A stretch of 64,000 nt of DNA from UBA1563 sp037440065 (GTDB lineage: Bacteria; Bacteroidota; Ignavibacteria; Ignavibacteriales; Ignavibacteriaceae). Numbering within the stretch: position 1 is the stretch's first letter; each line of letters begins with the position of its first letter. Where the stretch lies: assembly GCA_037440065.1 (NCBI GenBank), contig JBBIUV010000016.1, forward strand, positions 744,001-808,000, in the 5' to 3' direction. A program made the position numbers and the translations under genes. Below are positions 45,179-54,372 of this stretch, one piece after another. Under the pieces are notes generated by a model. It saw nothing but the letters and a program-made list of their open reading frames with translations. It did no database searches and was not told where the DNA came from.

Positions 45179-46031
45179 AACCGTAAGATTTAATTAATAA
45201 CGATATCATTTCATATTTTTTAAGTGAAGGTCGGGTGACAAGCACGTTGTATCTTGTTGCTTCAATTTTTGTTAAGACAGCTCTTCCGCCAAGAATTGTC
45301 CATGCAATTTCTATTTTTAATTTTTTAGGCAAAAAATTCAGTAACGCCTCACCTTCCGAAAATAAATTCTTTACTCGTTCAATTTGGTATTTCATCACTT
45401 CGCAAAGTTTACTTCTCAGCGCAGGTTCGGTGAAATTATTTTCATTCAAACCGAATTTATGTAAATCACTTAACGGAATATAATTTCTCCCTTTCTGAAT
45501 GTCAACCTTGAAATCTTGATAAAAGTTGGTGAGTTGAAGTGCTGTACAAATTGAATCAGATAATAACATCGCTTTGGGATCGCGGATATCGTGGAGTTCG
45601 AGGATTAATCTACCAATAGGATTAGCTGAATTTTCGCAATATCCAATCACATTTTGAAATTCGTTGAAAGGCTTGAAAAGAATATCCGACCGAAAAGCTT
45701 TAAGCAACTTAAAAAAAAGAAGAGGTGTAAGTTTATTTTCTTTTATAGTTTCGGCAAGTGCATAATCAAATTTATCTGCATAAATTCCGTTCAATAAATT
45801 TTGCAGTCGTTTTTCAAACCTAGCAAGTTGTTCTAATCTTTGTTCTAACGATATACTTCCTTCGTCAGCAATATCATCAGCAGTTCGAGCGAACCAATAG
45901 ATAATCGCGATATGTTTTCTTAATTTCTTCTGAATAAGAAAAGACACAACTGGGAAATTCTCATAATGCTTCCTTGCAAACTGAATTGCTTCCTTATAGG
46001 CGAGTTGTAGTGTATTTGGATTTATTTTCAT
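45159..46031 (-). CDS. hpnC: Hydroxysqualene synthase, squalene/phytoene synthase family
   Basis: The protein has 290 residues. Metal-binding motifs are ARTADDIADEG near 48 and NFYQDFKVDIQKGRNYIP near 175. The N-terminal QFARKHYENFPVVSFLI and AIIYWFARTADD segments are typical of HpnC. It turns presqualene diphosphate into hydroxysqualene in the HpnCDE route. It is first in the three-gene unit, just after tRNA-Leu. No squalene-hopene cyclase is in the window, so the end product (hopanoids or other squalene-derived lipids) is open. Confidence 0.9.
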   Translation of the reverse strand: MKINPNTLQLAYKEAIQFARKHYENFPVVSFLIQKKLRKHIAIIYWFARTADDIADEGSISLEQRLEQLARFEKRLQNLLNGIYADKFDYALAETIKENKLTPLLFFKLLKAFRSDILFKPFNEFQNVIGYCENSANPIGRLILELHDIRDPKAMLLSDSICTALQLTNFYQDFKVDIQKGRNYIPLSDLHKFGLNENNFTEPALRSKLCEVMKYQIERVKNLFSEGEALLNFLPKKLKIEIAWTILGGRAVLTKIEATRYNVLVTRPSLKKYEMISLLIKSYGYAKRFS

Positions 46032-46041
46032 AGAAACTTTG

Positions 46042-46124
46042 TGCCCGAAAGGGGACTCGAACCCCTACGGAGGATCTCCATTAGACCCTGAACCTAACGC
46101 GTCTACCAATTCCGCCATTCGGGC
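46042..46124 (-). tRNA. tRNA-Leu (anticodon CAG)
   Basis: On the minus strand a 7-bp acceptor stem GCCCGAA/TTCGGGC is visible, with a type II cloverleaf: the AATTGGTAGAC D-loop and an anticodon stem TTAGG/TCTAA around loop TTCAGGG (anticodon CAG). A long variable arm TGGAGATCCTCC and a T arm with GGTTCGAGTCC complete it. The discriminator is A; CCA is not encoded. It lies between the PBP1A gene and hpnC. Confidence 0.96.
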
Positions 46125-46173
46125 AAATTATTTTCACTGAAAATTTAAGCAGAAGTATCGTCTTTTCAAACTT

Positions 46174-48405
46174 TTACCAGCCTGAACCTGATTCTTTTTC
46201 CGGGATCGGCAGCGCTGAACCTCCATGCAGGTTACAATTCTGCGGTTTGTGCGAAACATCTATTAGATCAAAAACTTTGTTTGGACAACTTTCATTTGCT
46301 AATCGTGCATCTCCCCTATCAATCGACTCTTTACAAAATTGTGCTGATTCAATCCCTTCCGGCAAAGTAAAGTACTCAAGTGGAAGGTTCAATTGTTTAT
46401 ACGCTTCGGCCATAAACTTTGCCCAGATCGGCATTGAAGCTCTAGCTCCCTGTCCGTACCATCCGTTAAATTTCACACGTCTATCATCAAAGCCCGTCCA
46501 AACACCACCAACTAATTGAGGAGTGAAACCAATGAACCAGGCATCCGCAAAATCTTGAGTTGTACCCGTCTTTCCGGCGGCAGGACGCGAGAAATATTGT
46601 CTTGCTCTGGCACCGGTACCATAATTAAGAACATCTTCCATCATACTCGTAACTAATGCAGCAGTTTGAGGAGAAATTGCTTCACGATATTCTGGTTTGA
46701 ATTCATCAATTAAGATTCCATTTTTATCTTCAATTCTTAAAATAGAAATTGGAGAGATATAAACTCCATGGTTTGCAATCGTTGCAAATGCTGATGTTAA
46801 TTCTAAAGGAGTTACCTCAACCGTTCCCAATGCAATTGAAGGGAATGCACTGAGTGAAGAATTGATTCCCATTTTATGAGCGTATTTGACAACCATATTT
46901 GGAGGGGCAATTTCACCGATTGTTAGTCTTCCAGCAATTACATTTACCGAATTGGCCAAACCCTGACGGAGCGTTAAATATCCACCGTAATCGCTGTCGC
47001 TGTTATCGGGTGACCACCCATTAAAATCGAATTTTTCATTTAGTAATGAAAATGCAGGAAAACAACCGTTATCAATTGCAGTTGTATAAACCAATGGCTT
47101 AAATGATGAACCTGGCTGGCGTCTAATCTGCGTTACATGATTTAATCCATATTGAAAATCTTGATCTGCACCACCAACTAAAGCCTTAATCTCCCCCGAT
47201 TTAGGATCGATTACAACAAAACCAGATTGAATAGTACTCTCAACTGATTTTACTGAATCAATAAAAGCGGCATCGTTACTCAGGTGACTATATACCGCCT
47301 GTTTTTGCATCTGCGAGATGGCTTGCTTATAGGCAACGGTATTCTTTATCGCCCTATCAATCAGTGGTTTTAAAATTGATTTGTTGTTTTCCCATTTCCA
47401 GTTCTTATAAAAAATATCCTGATACTCCCGTAAATGTTCGGCCACAACTTTGTTGGCAATTTTCTGCATCGACATATTAATGGAAGTATAAATGTTTAAT
47501 CCGTCTCTAAAAAGGTCATATCCATACTTATCAGCCATTGCTATCATTTGTTGGCGTACATATTCCATAAAATGAGGAGCTTCGCTTCTCATTTTAACTT
47601 TCTTCCCCTTTGCCAGAATTATTGGTTCCTCTTTATATTTTTCGTACTCTGATTCGGACAAATAACCGGCATCTACCATATTACGCATAACCAAATTGCG
47701 GCGAGATATTGCTCGTTCCATTCTGCGTTCAGGATCATAATTTACTGATGATTTAAGAAGTGCTATTAACAATGCTGATTCGGGAATCGTCAACTCTTTT
47801 GCTCTTTTACCGAAATAAATATTTGCTGCGGTTTCTACTCCAAAAGCACTTTTACCGAAATATGATACATTGAGATAGAGTTCCAGAATTTCCTTCTTCG
47901 TAAAATTTCTTTCAATTTGTACCGATGAGAGCCATTCGCGAATTTTTCTCGCGACAGTCTCAACCGGATTTTCATTCACAGCTTTCAAACTGTATAAATT
48001 TTTTGCAAGTTGCTGAGTGATTGTACTAGCACCTTCACGAGAAAAAGTAAAAAGATTTTTCGTCATCGCTTTGCCAAAGCGTATAAGATCAACTCCCCAA
48101 TGGCTGTAAAAATTTCGGTCTTCAGTCGCTATCAAAGCGTTGATGAGATGCGCCGGAATACTGTCAACGTTGGTCTCTATTCTGTTTTCAATATAAAATT
48201 GCCCGAGAATTTCGCCATCAACTGTCCAAACTTTGCTCGCTAATTGTGGTCTTGGATTTTCTAATTCTTCAAGTGAGGGTAAACCCCAAAAAACATAGAT
48301 GGTGAATCCAACAAAAAGTGTTAAAAGAAAAAGAAGTATGTATCTATACTTTTTTACTAAAGATAATTTGGAAGATATTTTTTTATTTCGCTGCAATTTT
48401 TCCAT
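46174..48405 (-). CDS. Bifunctional penicillin-binding protein 1A
   Basis: Starting at the ATG at 48405 gives 743 residues; a TTG 15 bases upstream is less likely. One membrane helix lies at about 21-41. The glycosyltransferase domain (about 60-235) contains ATEDRNFYSHWG and STITQQLAKNLYS. The transpeptidase domain has SSFK (near 433-436), the SVN of LANSVNV and KTGTT (near 615). It polymerises and cross-links peptidoglycan on the periplasmic side. It overlaps the end of lpxH by 23 bases. The class A assignment is firm; the 1A subtype is by general likeness. Confidence 0.92.
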   Translation of the reverse strand: MEKLQRNKKISSKLSLVKKYRYILLFLLTLFVGFTIYVFWGLPSLEELENPRPQLASKVWTVDGEILGQFYIENRIETNVDSIPAHLINALIATEDRNFYSHWGVDLIRFGKAMTKNLFTFSREGASTITQQLAKNLYSLKAVNENPVETVARKIREWLSSVQIERNFTKKEILELYLNVSYFGKSAFGVETAANIYFGKRAKELTIPESALLIALLKSSVNYDPERRMERAISRRNLVMRNMVDAGYLSESEYEKYKEEPIILAKGKKVKMRSEAPHFMEYVRQQMIAMADKYGYDLFRDGLNIYTSINMSMQKIANKVVAEHLREYQDIFYKNWKWENNKSILKPLIDRAIKNTVAYKQAISQMQKQAVYSHLSNDAAFIDSVKSVESTIQSGFVVIDPKSGEIKALVGGADQDFQYGLNHVTQIRRQPGSSFKPLVYTTAIDNGCFPAFSLLNEKFDFNGWSPDNSDSDYGGYLTLRQGLANSVNVIAGRLTIGEIAPPNMVVKYAHKMGINSSLSAFPSIALGTVEVTPLELTSAFATIANHGVYISPISILRIEDKNGILIDEFKPEYREAISPQTAALVTSMMEDVLNYGTGARARQYFSRPAAGKTGTTQDFADAWFIGFTPQLVGGVWTGFDDRRVKFNGWYGQGARASMPIWAKFMAEAYKQLNLPLEYFTLPEGIESAQFCKESIDRGDARLANESCPNKVFDLIDVSHKPQNCNLHGGSALPIPEKESGSGW

Positions 48406-49132
48406 TCTCTCGCCAGTCAACTATTTGAAAACTATCATTTTGATATTTGCCATAACACGGTTGATCAAGCCATGTGCCTAAATTGATATAATAACCATTA
48501 TTTACTTTCTCGAATTGCCTTTTATGCGAGTGTCCAAAGATTACATAATCGTGGTAATCATTTAAGATTCTTTTTGCAGCCTCAAACATTCCGTCGATCT
48601 CACCGTAATCTTTTTTAGCTGTATAATCTCTGCTGGTTTTACTTGTTTTACTCGCAAGTGCAATTCCAAAATCGGGATGAACTAATGAATACATCTTTTG
48701 AAGATATTTATTCCGCAGAATCTTTTTTAGGATGAGATAACCAACATCATTTTTAACTAATCCATCTCCATGCGCTAGATAGAACTTCTTCCCTTCTATC
48801 GTTGCAGAAATACCATCGTGATATAAATGAGCTCCAATTTCTTTTTGAAAAAAATCACGATGAAGGAAATCATGATTGCCAATAAAATAATGAAGTTCAA
48901 CTCCGTTTTCAGACAAATCTTGTAACGCGGTTAGTGTTCTAAAAAATCCTTTCTGATAAACTCGCTTATACTCAAACCAGTAATCAAATAAATCACCAAT
49001 AATATAAAGTGCACTAGCATTGTCTCTAGCATATTCCAAAAAAGAAACCAATACACGCTCTCTTTTTTTTTCAATGTCGGGAGCCAAAAGTCCTAAGTGA
49101 ATATCAGAAATAAATAAAACAGATTTAGCCAT
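48383..49132 (-). CDS. lpxH: UDP-2,3-diacylglucosamine diphosphatase
   Basis: Starting at the ATG at 49132 gives 249 residues; a GTG at 49138 overlapping the upstream stop is possible. Calcineurin-like metal motifs are ISDIHLG near 8-14, IGDLFDYWFE near 45, IGNHDFL near 83, HGD near 117 and FGHSHK near 200. The LFDYWFE form and the extra helical insert fit LpxH, which releases UMP from UDP-diacylglucosamine in lipid A synthesis at the membrane. It lies between the M1 peptidase and PBP1A genes. Confidence 0.88.
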   Translation of the reverse strand: MAKSVLFISDIHLGLLAPDIEKKRERVLVSFLEYARDNASALYIIGDLFDYWFEYKRVYQKGFFRTLTALQDLSENGVELHYFIGNHDFLHRDFFQKEIGAHLYHDGISATIEGKKFYLAHGDGLVKNDVGYLILKKILRNKYLQKMYSLVHPDFGIALASKTSKTSRDYTAKKDYGEIDGMFEAAKRILNDYHDYVIFGHSHKRQFEKVNNGYYINLGTWLDQPCYGKYQNDSFQIVDWRENGKIAAK

Positions 49133-49134
49133 TT

Positions 49135-50838
49135 TCACTCATACGGATTAGTATCATTAAACTCAACAAGTAACCATCCGCTTGGATCCAGCTTTAGGGA
49201 ATTCATTTTCTTTTTTAGCTTTATCGTTGTTTCGTAATCAGAACCATCAACAAGAATTTTTTCAGAATAATCATCTCCCGGATTATCAAATTGGAATTGT
49301 ACTTCTACAGGGAAGTGATATTCAATTTCTCCCTTTTGAATTTGCTTAAGATTTAAAACAACATAGTAAGTTGAGTCGTCATCTTGTTTAACTTTCCAAC
49401 GATAATTTACACTCGGAACATTCTCCCCAACATAAACCCATTGATTGAAAAATTGACTTAAATCCGTTTTTGTAACTTCTTCACATACTTTTCTAAAATC
49501 CTCCGAAGAAGCATTTTTGTACTGGTATAAATCAAAATATTGATGAAGGATTGCAAAGAAATTCTCATCACCTACTTCCCAACGAAGCATGTGAAGTACC
49601 CAAGCACCTTTTTTGTAAACTTTGGAACTGAACAAATTGCTTCCAGGGTTGTAAAGAGGTCCTTCATATTCAGTACTGAAGTTCTTATTCATATTTGAAA
49701 ACAGAGCTTCTTTTCCATAAACAATTTCGTCGTATAGTGCTTCGGAATATGTAGCAAATCCTTCGTTTAGCCAAATATCTTTCCACGTTTTCGGTGTTAC
49801 ACAATTTCCCCACCATTGATGGGCAGCTTCATGAACATAAATATCTGTGAACATTTTAGCACCGTTAACAAAATTACTCCCAATTCCGGTAATGGTAGCA
49901 CTCTCCATCGCACCGCTTTGCCAGAGGAATTCTGCAACCCCATATTTTTCTTTAACAAAAGGATATTCTCCAAACAACTGAGCTAAAACTTTTAAAATTT
50001 GAGGATGTTCTAAAAAATCCTCTTTTGCGTTTTCTACATGAGCTGGTAGAGCATAATATTGAATTGGAATTGAATCACCAAAAGTGGAAACATACTTATC
50101 TGAGAAAGATTGATATCCTGACGAATAAATTGCAGCTGTATAAGTTGGCAGCTCGTAATTAGTTCGCCAATGATAGGTAGTTCTTCCGTTCAAATCGGAT
50201 TTATCAATTAATAATCCGTTTGCAACTGAAATTTCGGAAGAAGAGTTCGTTATAAAAAAATCAAACGTTGCTTTATCGGTTAACAGATCATTGCACGGGA
50301 ACCAGGTTGATGCAAAAGTCGGTTCACTGATGTTATATACAAGTGATTTCCCATTTATTTCGCCGAAGACGAATGAAGACAAGCCAAGATTTTTAGGTCG
50401 TCCCTCATAAATAATTTCCACATAATTTGTGTCGTTAATAATCTTTGGATCAACGGTTAAATTGGTTTTGAAATTCGAATAATTCGTTGCCAAGCTGTTC
50501 CACAAAACTTTATGGATTTTCATGTTATCGTAAAAATTGATATGGAATTTCTTATCTAACGAATCTGTAAAAACAAACTGGAGAGTAACATCTCCCTTTA
50601 ACCTTTTTTGTTCGGGGAATAAATCCAATTTGATTGTGTAATGCAATACATCAATCAATTTTTGGTCTGGCGAATTGTACCCATTTTCCTCTTCATCAAC
50701 AACCCAGGATTGACCAAGACCGATCCCGTTACTTTGGTAAGCATTAGCTCTCTCAACTTTAGAGGAAAAGAAACCTCCAAAAAGAAAAAACGAACTCACC
50801 AAGAAAAGGATTGAAAAGTAGTATTTGTTTCTTGTCAT
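49135..50838 (-). CDS. M1-family metallopeptidase (aminopeptidase N-like), exported
   Basis: The protein has 567 residues with an N-terminal signal or anchor at about 6-24. The substrate-binding GAMES motif is at 309-313. The zinc site is HEAAH at 336-340 with the third ligand Glu359 in LNEGFA, so the enzyme should be active. It lacks the long C-terminal helical domain of large M1 enzymes, as is usual for short members. It trims N-terminal residues from peptides, probably in the periplasm. It is co-directional with lpxH and PBP1A. Confidence 0.88.
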   Translation of the reverse strand: MTRNKYYFSILFLVSSFFLFGGFFSSKVERANAYQSNGIGLGQSWVVDEEENGYNSPDQKLIDVLHYTIKLDLFPEQKRLKGDVTLQFVFTDSLDKKFHINFYDNMKIHKVLWNSLATNYSNFKTNLTVDPKIINDTNYVEIIYEGRPKNLGLSSFVFGEINGKSLVYNISEPTFASTWFPCNDLLTDKATFDFFITNSSSEISVANGLLIDKSDLNGRTTYHWRTNYELPTYTAAIYSSGYQSFSDKYVSTFGDSIPIQYYALPAHVENAKEDFLEHPQILKVLAQLFGEYPFVKEKYGVAEFLWQSGAMESATITGIGSNFVNGAKMFTDIYVHEAAHQWWGNCVTPKTWKDIWLNEGFATYSEALYDEIVYGKEALFSNMNKNFSTEYEGPLYNPGSNLFSSKVYKKGAWVLHMLRWEVGDENFFAILHQYFDLYQYKNASSEDFRKVCEEVTKTDLSQFFNQWVYVGENVPSVNYRWKVKQDDDSTYYVVLNLKQIQKGEIEYHFPVEVQFQFDNPGDDYSEKILVDGSDYETTIKLKKKMNSLKLDPSGWLLVEFNDTNPYE

Positions 50839-50911
50839 AATTTTATTGAGAAATCATTTTTGTGTTAGATGCAATTTAAGATTTTTTTATCTGTTGTGAA
50901 AAGGGAAATAA

Positions 50912-50944
50912 AAAAGCCGTTCTACTTTGGGTAAAACGGCTTTT
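50912..50944 (-). terminator. Rho-independent terminator after the T9SS cargo gene
   Basis: AAAAGCCGTT at 50912-50921 pairs with AACGGCTTTT at 50935-50944 around a 13-base loop. On the minus strand the stem runs into a T tract. It lies 20 bases past the end of the 1081-residue gene and isolates it from the M1 peptidase operon. Confidence 0.93.
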
Positions 50945-50963
50945 AAAAGAAAGGATTAGTTTA

Positions 50964-53900
50964 TTACTTCATCAAAATGAATTTCTTTATCTGGTTGAAA
51001 TTTCCAGCCGAGATTTTGTAGAAATACATTCCGCTAGACAACCTATTCGCTTCAAACCGAATATCATATCGTCCAGCGTTTTTGAACTCGTTAACTAAAG
51101 TGGCGACTTCTTTTCCAAGTACATCATAAATAGTCAATGAGACAAATTCCGCATTCGGAAGGTCGAACGAAATAGTTGTAGAGGGGTTGAATGGATTGGG
51201 GTAATTCTGATAGAGATTGAACTCAGTTGGAATTGCCGCTTCATCCTTTACACCGGTAATAATAAATGGAACTTCTTTAGATGACATACTTTCGTTTCCG
51301 GAGAAATCAAAAGCTGAGATCTTATAATAATATAATTGCCCTGGCACTGCAGTTGCATCTTCATATGCGTTTGTCGCAACTCGTCCAACTTGATTTTCTT
51401 TTACCGGAATAAAATTAGCAGTTGTACTCCTGTAGATAGCATAATATTGGAGATCGGCTTCTTCGTTCTTTTCCCACGTTAGAGAAGCAGCATTTCCGCG
51501 TGCAACAACGGCCAAATTCGTGGGGACTCGTGGTGCAAGATTGTCTAACGAATATCCGCTGTCTGGTTCAGAAGCTGCGATCAGCAATGGATTTACACCA
51601 TGAGCAATAACTTTGAAAACTGAATTAAACATTCCTTCAGTTTTTGTTGAATCGAATATTGTTGCAGCAATGGCTGAATAAACTGGCTGATTAATTGCCG
51701 GAACTTCAATTGCGAATGTCCATAAATCGTTATCCATTCTCCAAATACTGTATTTTGAAACGGGATTCATTTTCATGCCGTCGTTTTTAGACGCACTCCA
51801 TGTTACAAAAACATGGCGTCCATTATCATTCGGTACATCGAAAATATTTGCAATTACAGGCTTATCCAAAAGCGAATCGCTGATGAATGTTTTTGTAATA
51901 AGCAATTGTAGTATCTGACTATCTCCGCTTAAGTTTAGAGATTGATCAAAAGCTCTAAGTTTGAAGAAATAGTTTGTAGGGGCATCGTTAGTCAACGGAA
52001 GTCCGGTAATAAGATAATTGTTTCTATCTAAAACCAAGAGTGGGGAGTTTCCTTGATTCGCGCCGACACCATTCCATGTTGTCGAATCAAGTGAATAATA
52101 CAACTGGTATCCGCCGAAATCCGGTTCCATATTTTTCGTCCACGAGAATGTAGCTGAAGCATTCCCAATAGAATTGCCGGTAAAATTTTTCGGAGGAGTT
52201 GGTGGAACATTATCCGGAACCATAATTGCACGGTAAACAAATTTTGTATCGGCATTATCCGCTGTTATGGTTGCCGTGAATACATTAAATCCTGTTGAAT
52301 CTGGATTTGCACGGACGAAAAATGTAGCAGACGCTGAACCTTTAGCCGGAATGTTACCTAGTAGAACTACCATTAAACCATTCTCTAGACTTAAACCATT
52401 TTTTAAATCTAAAGTAATAGCAACATTACTCGCAGAAACGCTTCCTGTATTAAAGATATCATATTTAACATAAAATGGGTTCGGGATTAAATTTCCACCT
52501 TCAACTAGTAAAGCTGATGGAGCTGTTACATTTACCGCCAGTGGAGGTAATAAATCTTTATTCGAACGTAAAAACCGCTGAGCTTTGTTATTGGATTTGT
52601 TTGATTCGACAACAAAGTTATTTGGATCTATTTTGATTACAAGGCTGTGGTACTCAGGACGAATAGGAATTATAAAATCGAATGTGAATACTCCCGTCTC
52701 ACCGGCTTTTATTAATTGCAAAAGATCATTTGCAACCGGAACAGCATTACCGGCATCCGGATCACCATCATAGGCAACTACCGGAACATTTATTGCATCA
52801 ACTGCACCAGTATTATGTAGCGTGACGTTAACGGTAATTTTATCACCTGGAACATAAGAACTATCCGGAACTGAAAACTGAATGTCATCAACAGAAAGGG
52901 TCAAATCAGGAAGTTTTGCAGCGTAACTAAGGGGCATAAAATCAGCTCCCGCTCCGCCATTGCTTTGAAGAACTGAAACATTTCCTGTTCCCTCAATTTT
53001 ATAAACATAATTTCCATAATCAGATGAGAAGTTATATACCTCACCATAATTCAATGTTGCATTATATATTTCGGTTGCACTCGAGTATGGGTATTCAGTG
53101 TTCAAACCGAGTCTTGTAACTTTCACATTATTATTATTTTCAAATGAAAATATGTGAATATTGCTTGCGATGGTAGGAACAAAAAATAACTTTCCTGCTC
53201 CGGTTCCGGTTTCATCAATTGCGCGGGTCATGTAATAATAACTTCCCGACCAGCCGGCATAAGGTATGTTCGCAGTTGTTACAGGTCCTTGTGATGAGAC
53301 AGACCAATACGTTGGAGCATAAATTCCTTTAGTATAAACTTGTCCTCTCATCAAGGTTACAGTATCGATGACACTTCCGTCATCAATATTTTTAATGGTT
53401 ACAAAATTATTATCAGCATAAGAAGTAATCGTTATACTATTTGACCAGTTTCCTTCATAAGCTGAATAACCATAAAATTCGATTCCGGTAAATGTACCGT
53501 TTGCTGATGGAACATAATAATCCTGGTCAGTGTAAGATAAAGCTGAAATAGGTTTGGTACCATTTACTTGCAAAGCTGTACTATAAATCGAAGAGAGTAA
53601 TCCAGCTTGACGGAATGAAAAATATTTTCCTTTATCTAAAGTACCGGCATAAATAATATCTTTTGTTTGTAAATTTTTAACTGTAAATCCGGTATTATCT
53701 TCATAAGCAAAAATTACAAACTCATCCTGGTTAGAATAGAATTGGCGCATCATCCAGGTGTTTAATTTGAGAGATACTCCCTTACCTGCTTCATCAACGG
53801 CAAAATATCCGTTTACATAATTTGTGATAGCATCGCCAATAAGAATGGTAAACGATTTATTTGCTACTATCCGATAAATACCGCCACCGGGATTAATATT

Positions 53901-54209
53901 ATAAATCGTATCGGCTGCAAGTGTCTGCTCATAACTAAGCGTACCTGATTGATTATATATCTTCACATGAGTATCGTTGAAGTAAGAAAAGACAACAAGG
54001 TCACCGAAAGTATAAACTGTGGTTTCAAACGAATCAGCAGTAACTTGTTGTGCAATAGAAAAAGTGGAAATAACTTTTTCCATATCTGTAACAACTTTCG
54101 GTTTGAAATTTGGCGGTGCTCCACCAATGATTTCCGTTTGCTGTTGTGCCCACAAATTTGCACAAAATATAAACGACAATAGGAAGATTGAAATGTACTT
54201 AATTTTCAT
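50964..54209 (-). CDS. Secreted T9SS cargo protein with four-fold N-terminal repeat, CARDB and fibronectin type III domains
   Basis: The protein has 1081 residues with a strong GGAGG before the ATG and a signal peptide (about 1-21, LWAQ). Residues 65-430 hold four repeats: FSYFNDTHVKIYN at 74, FAYEDNTGFTVKN at 167, TSYADNNFVTIKN at 262 and FSFENNNNVKVTR at 354. A CARDB-like domain (about 436-550), a DUF11/CARDB-like domain (about 555-655), a fibronectin III domain starting PTPPKNF, and a second starting PRVPTNL follow. The last 90 residues are a type A sorting domain with YQNYPNPFNPST and a terminal FILMK. It is probably exported and attached to the surface; no catalytic site is visible. Confidence 0.88.
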   Translation of the reverse strand: MKIKYISIFLLSFIFCANLWAQQQTEIIGGAPPNFKPKVVTDMEKVISTFSIAQQVTADSFETTVYTFGDLVVFSYFNDTHVKIYNQSGTLSYEQTLAADTIYNINPGGGIYRIVANKSFTILIGDAITNYVNGYFAVDEAGKGVSLKLNTWMMRQFYSNQDEFVIFAYEDNTGFTVKNLQTKDIIYAGTLDKGKYFSFRQAGLLSSIYSTALQVNGTKPISALSYTDQDYYVPSANGTFTGIEFYGYSAYEGNWSNSITITSYADNNFVTIKNIDDGSVIDTVTLMRGQVYTKGIYAPTYWSVSSQGPVTTANIPYAGWSGSYYYMTRAIDETGTGAGKLFFVPTIASNIHIFSFENNNNVKVTRLGLNTEYPYSSATEIYNATLNYGEVYNFSSDYGNYVYKIEGTGNVSVLQSNGGAGADFMPLSYAAKLPDLTLSVDDIQFSVPDSSYVPGDKITVNVTLHNTGAVDAINVPVVAYDGDPDAGNAVPVANDLLQLIKAGETGVFTFDFIIPIRPEYHSLVIKIDPNNFVVESNKSNNKAQRFLRSNKDLLPPLAVNVTAPSALLVEGGNLIPNPFYVKYDIFNTGSVSASNVAITLDLKNGLSLENGLMVVLLGNIPAKGSASATFFVRANPDSTGFNVFTATITADNADTKFVYRAIMVPDNVPPTPPKNFTGNSIGNASATFSWTKNMEPDFGGYQLYYSLDSTTWNGVGANQGNSPLLVLDRNNYLITGLPLTNDAPTNYFFKLRAFDQSLNLSGDSQILQLLITKTFISDSLLDKPVIANIFDVPNDNGRHVFVTWSASKNDGMKMNPVSKYSIWRMDNDLWTFAIEVPAINQPVYSAIAATIFDSTKTEGMFNSVFKVIAHGVNPLLIAASEPDSGYSLDNLAPRVPTNLAVVARGNAASLTWEKNEEADLQYYAIYRSTTANFIPVKENQVGRVATNAYEDATAVPGQLYYYKISAFDFSGNESMSSKEVPFIITGVKDEAAIPTEFNLYQNYPNPFNPSTTISFDLPNAEFVSLTIYDVLGKEVATLVNEFKNAGRYDIRFEANRLSSGMYFYKISAGNFNQIKKFILMK

Positions 54210-54372
54210 AGAGCCTCCGGGAAAAATTATTAAATTGTTAAATAAGCGAGGGTAACTTGATGAATTAGTTAATGATTGTCAATGGAATTTTTTCAATTAC
54301 AATACCAGTGTGATGTTAAGCAAAACTCGGAGTGAAGAGGATTTTTTAAATATTTTCTGTGATTGATCAAAT

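Noticed and set aside
46042..46124. Integration site at tRNA-Leu
   Set aside because: No integrase, direct repeat of the tRNA end or foreign gene block is found next to it.
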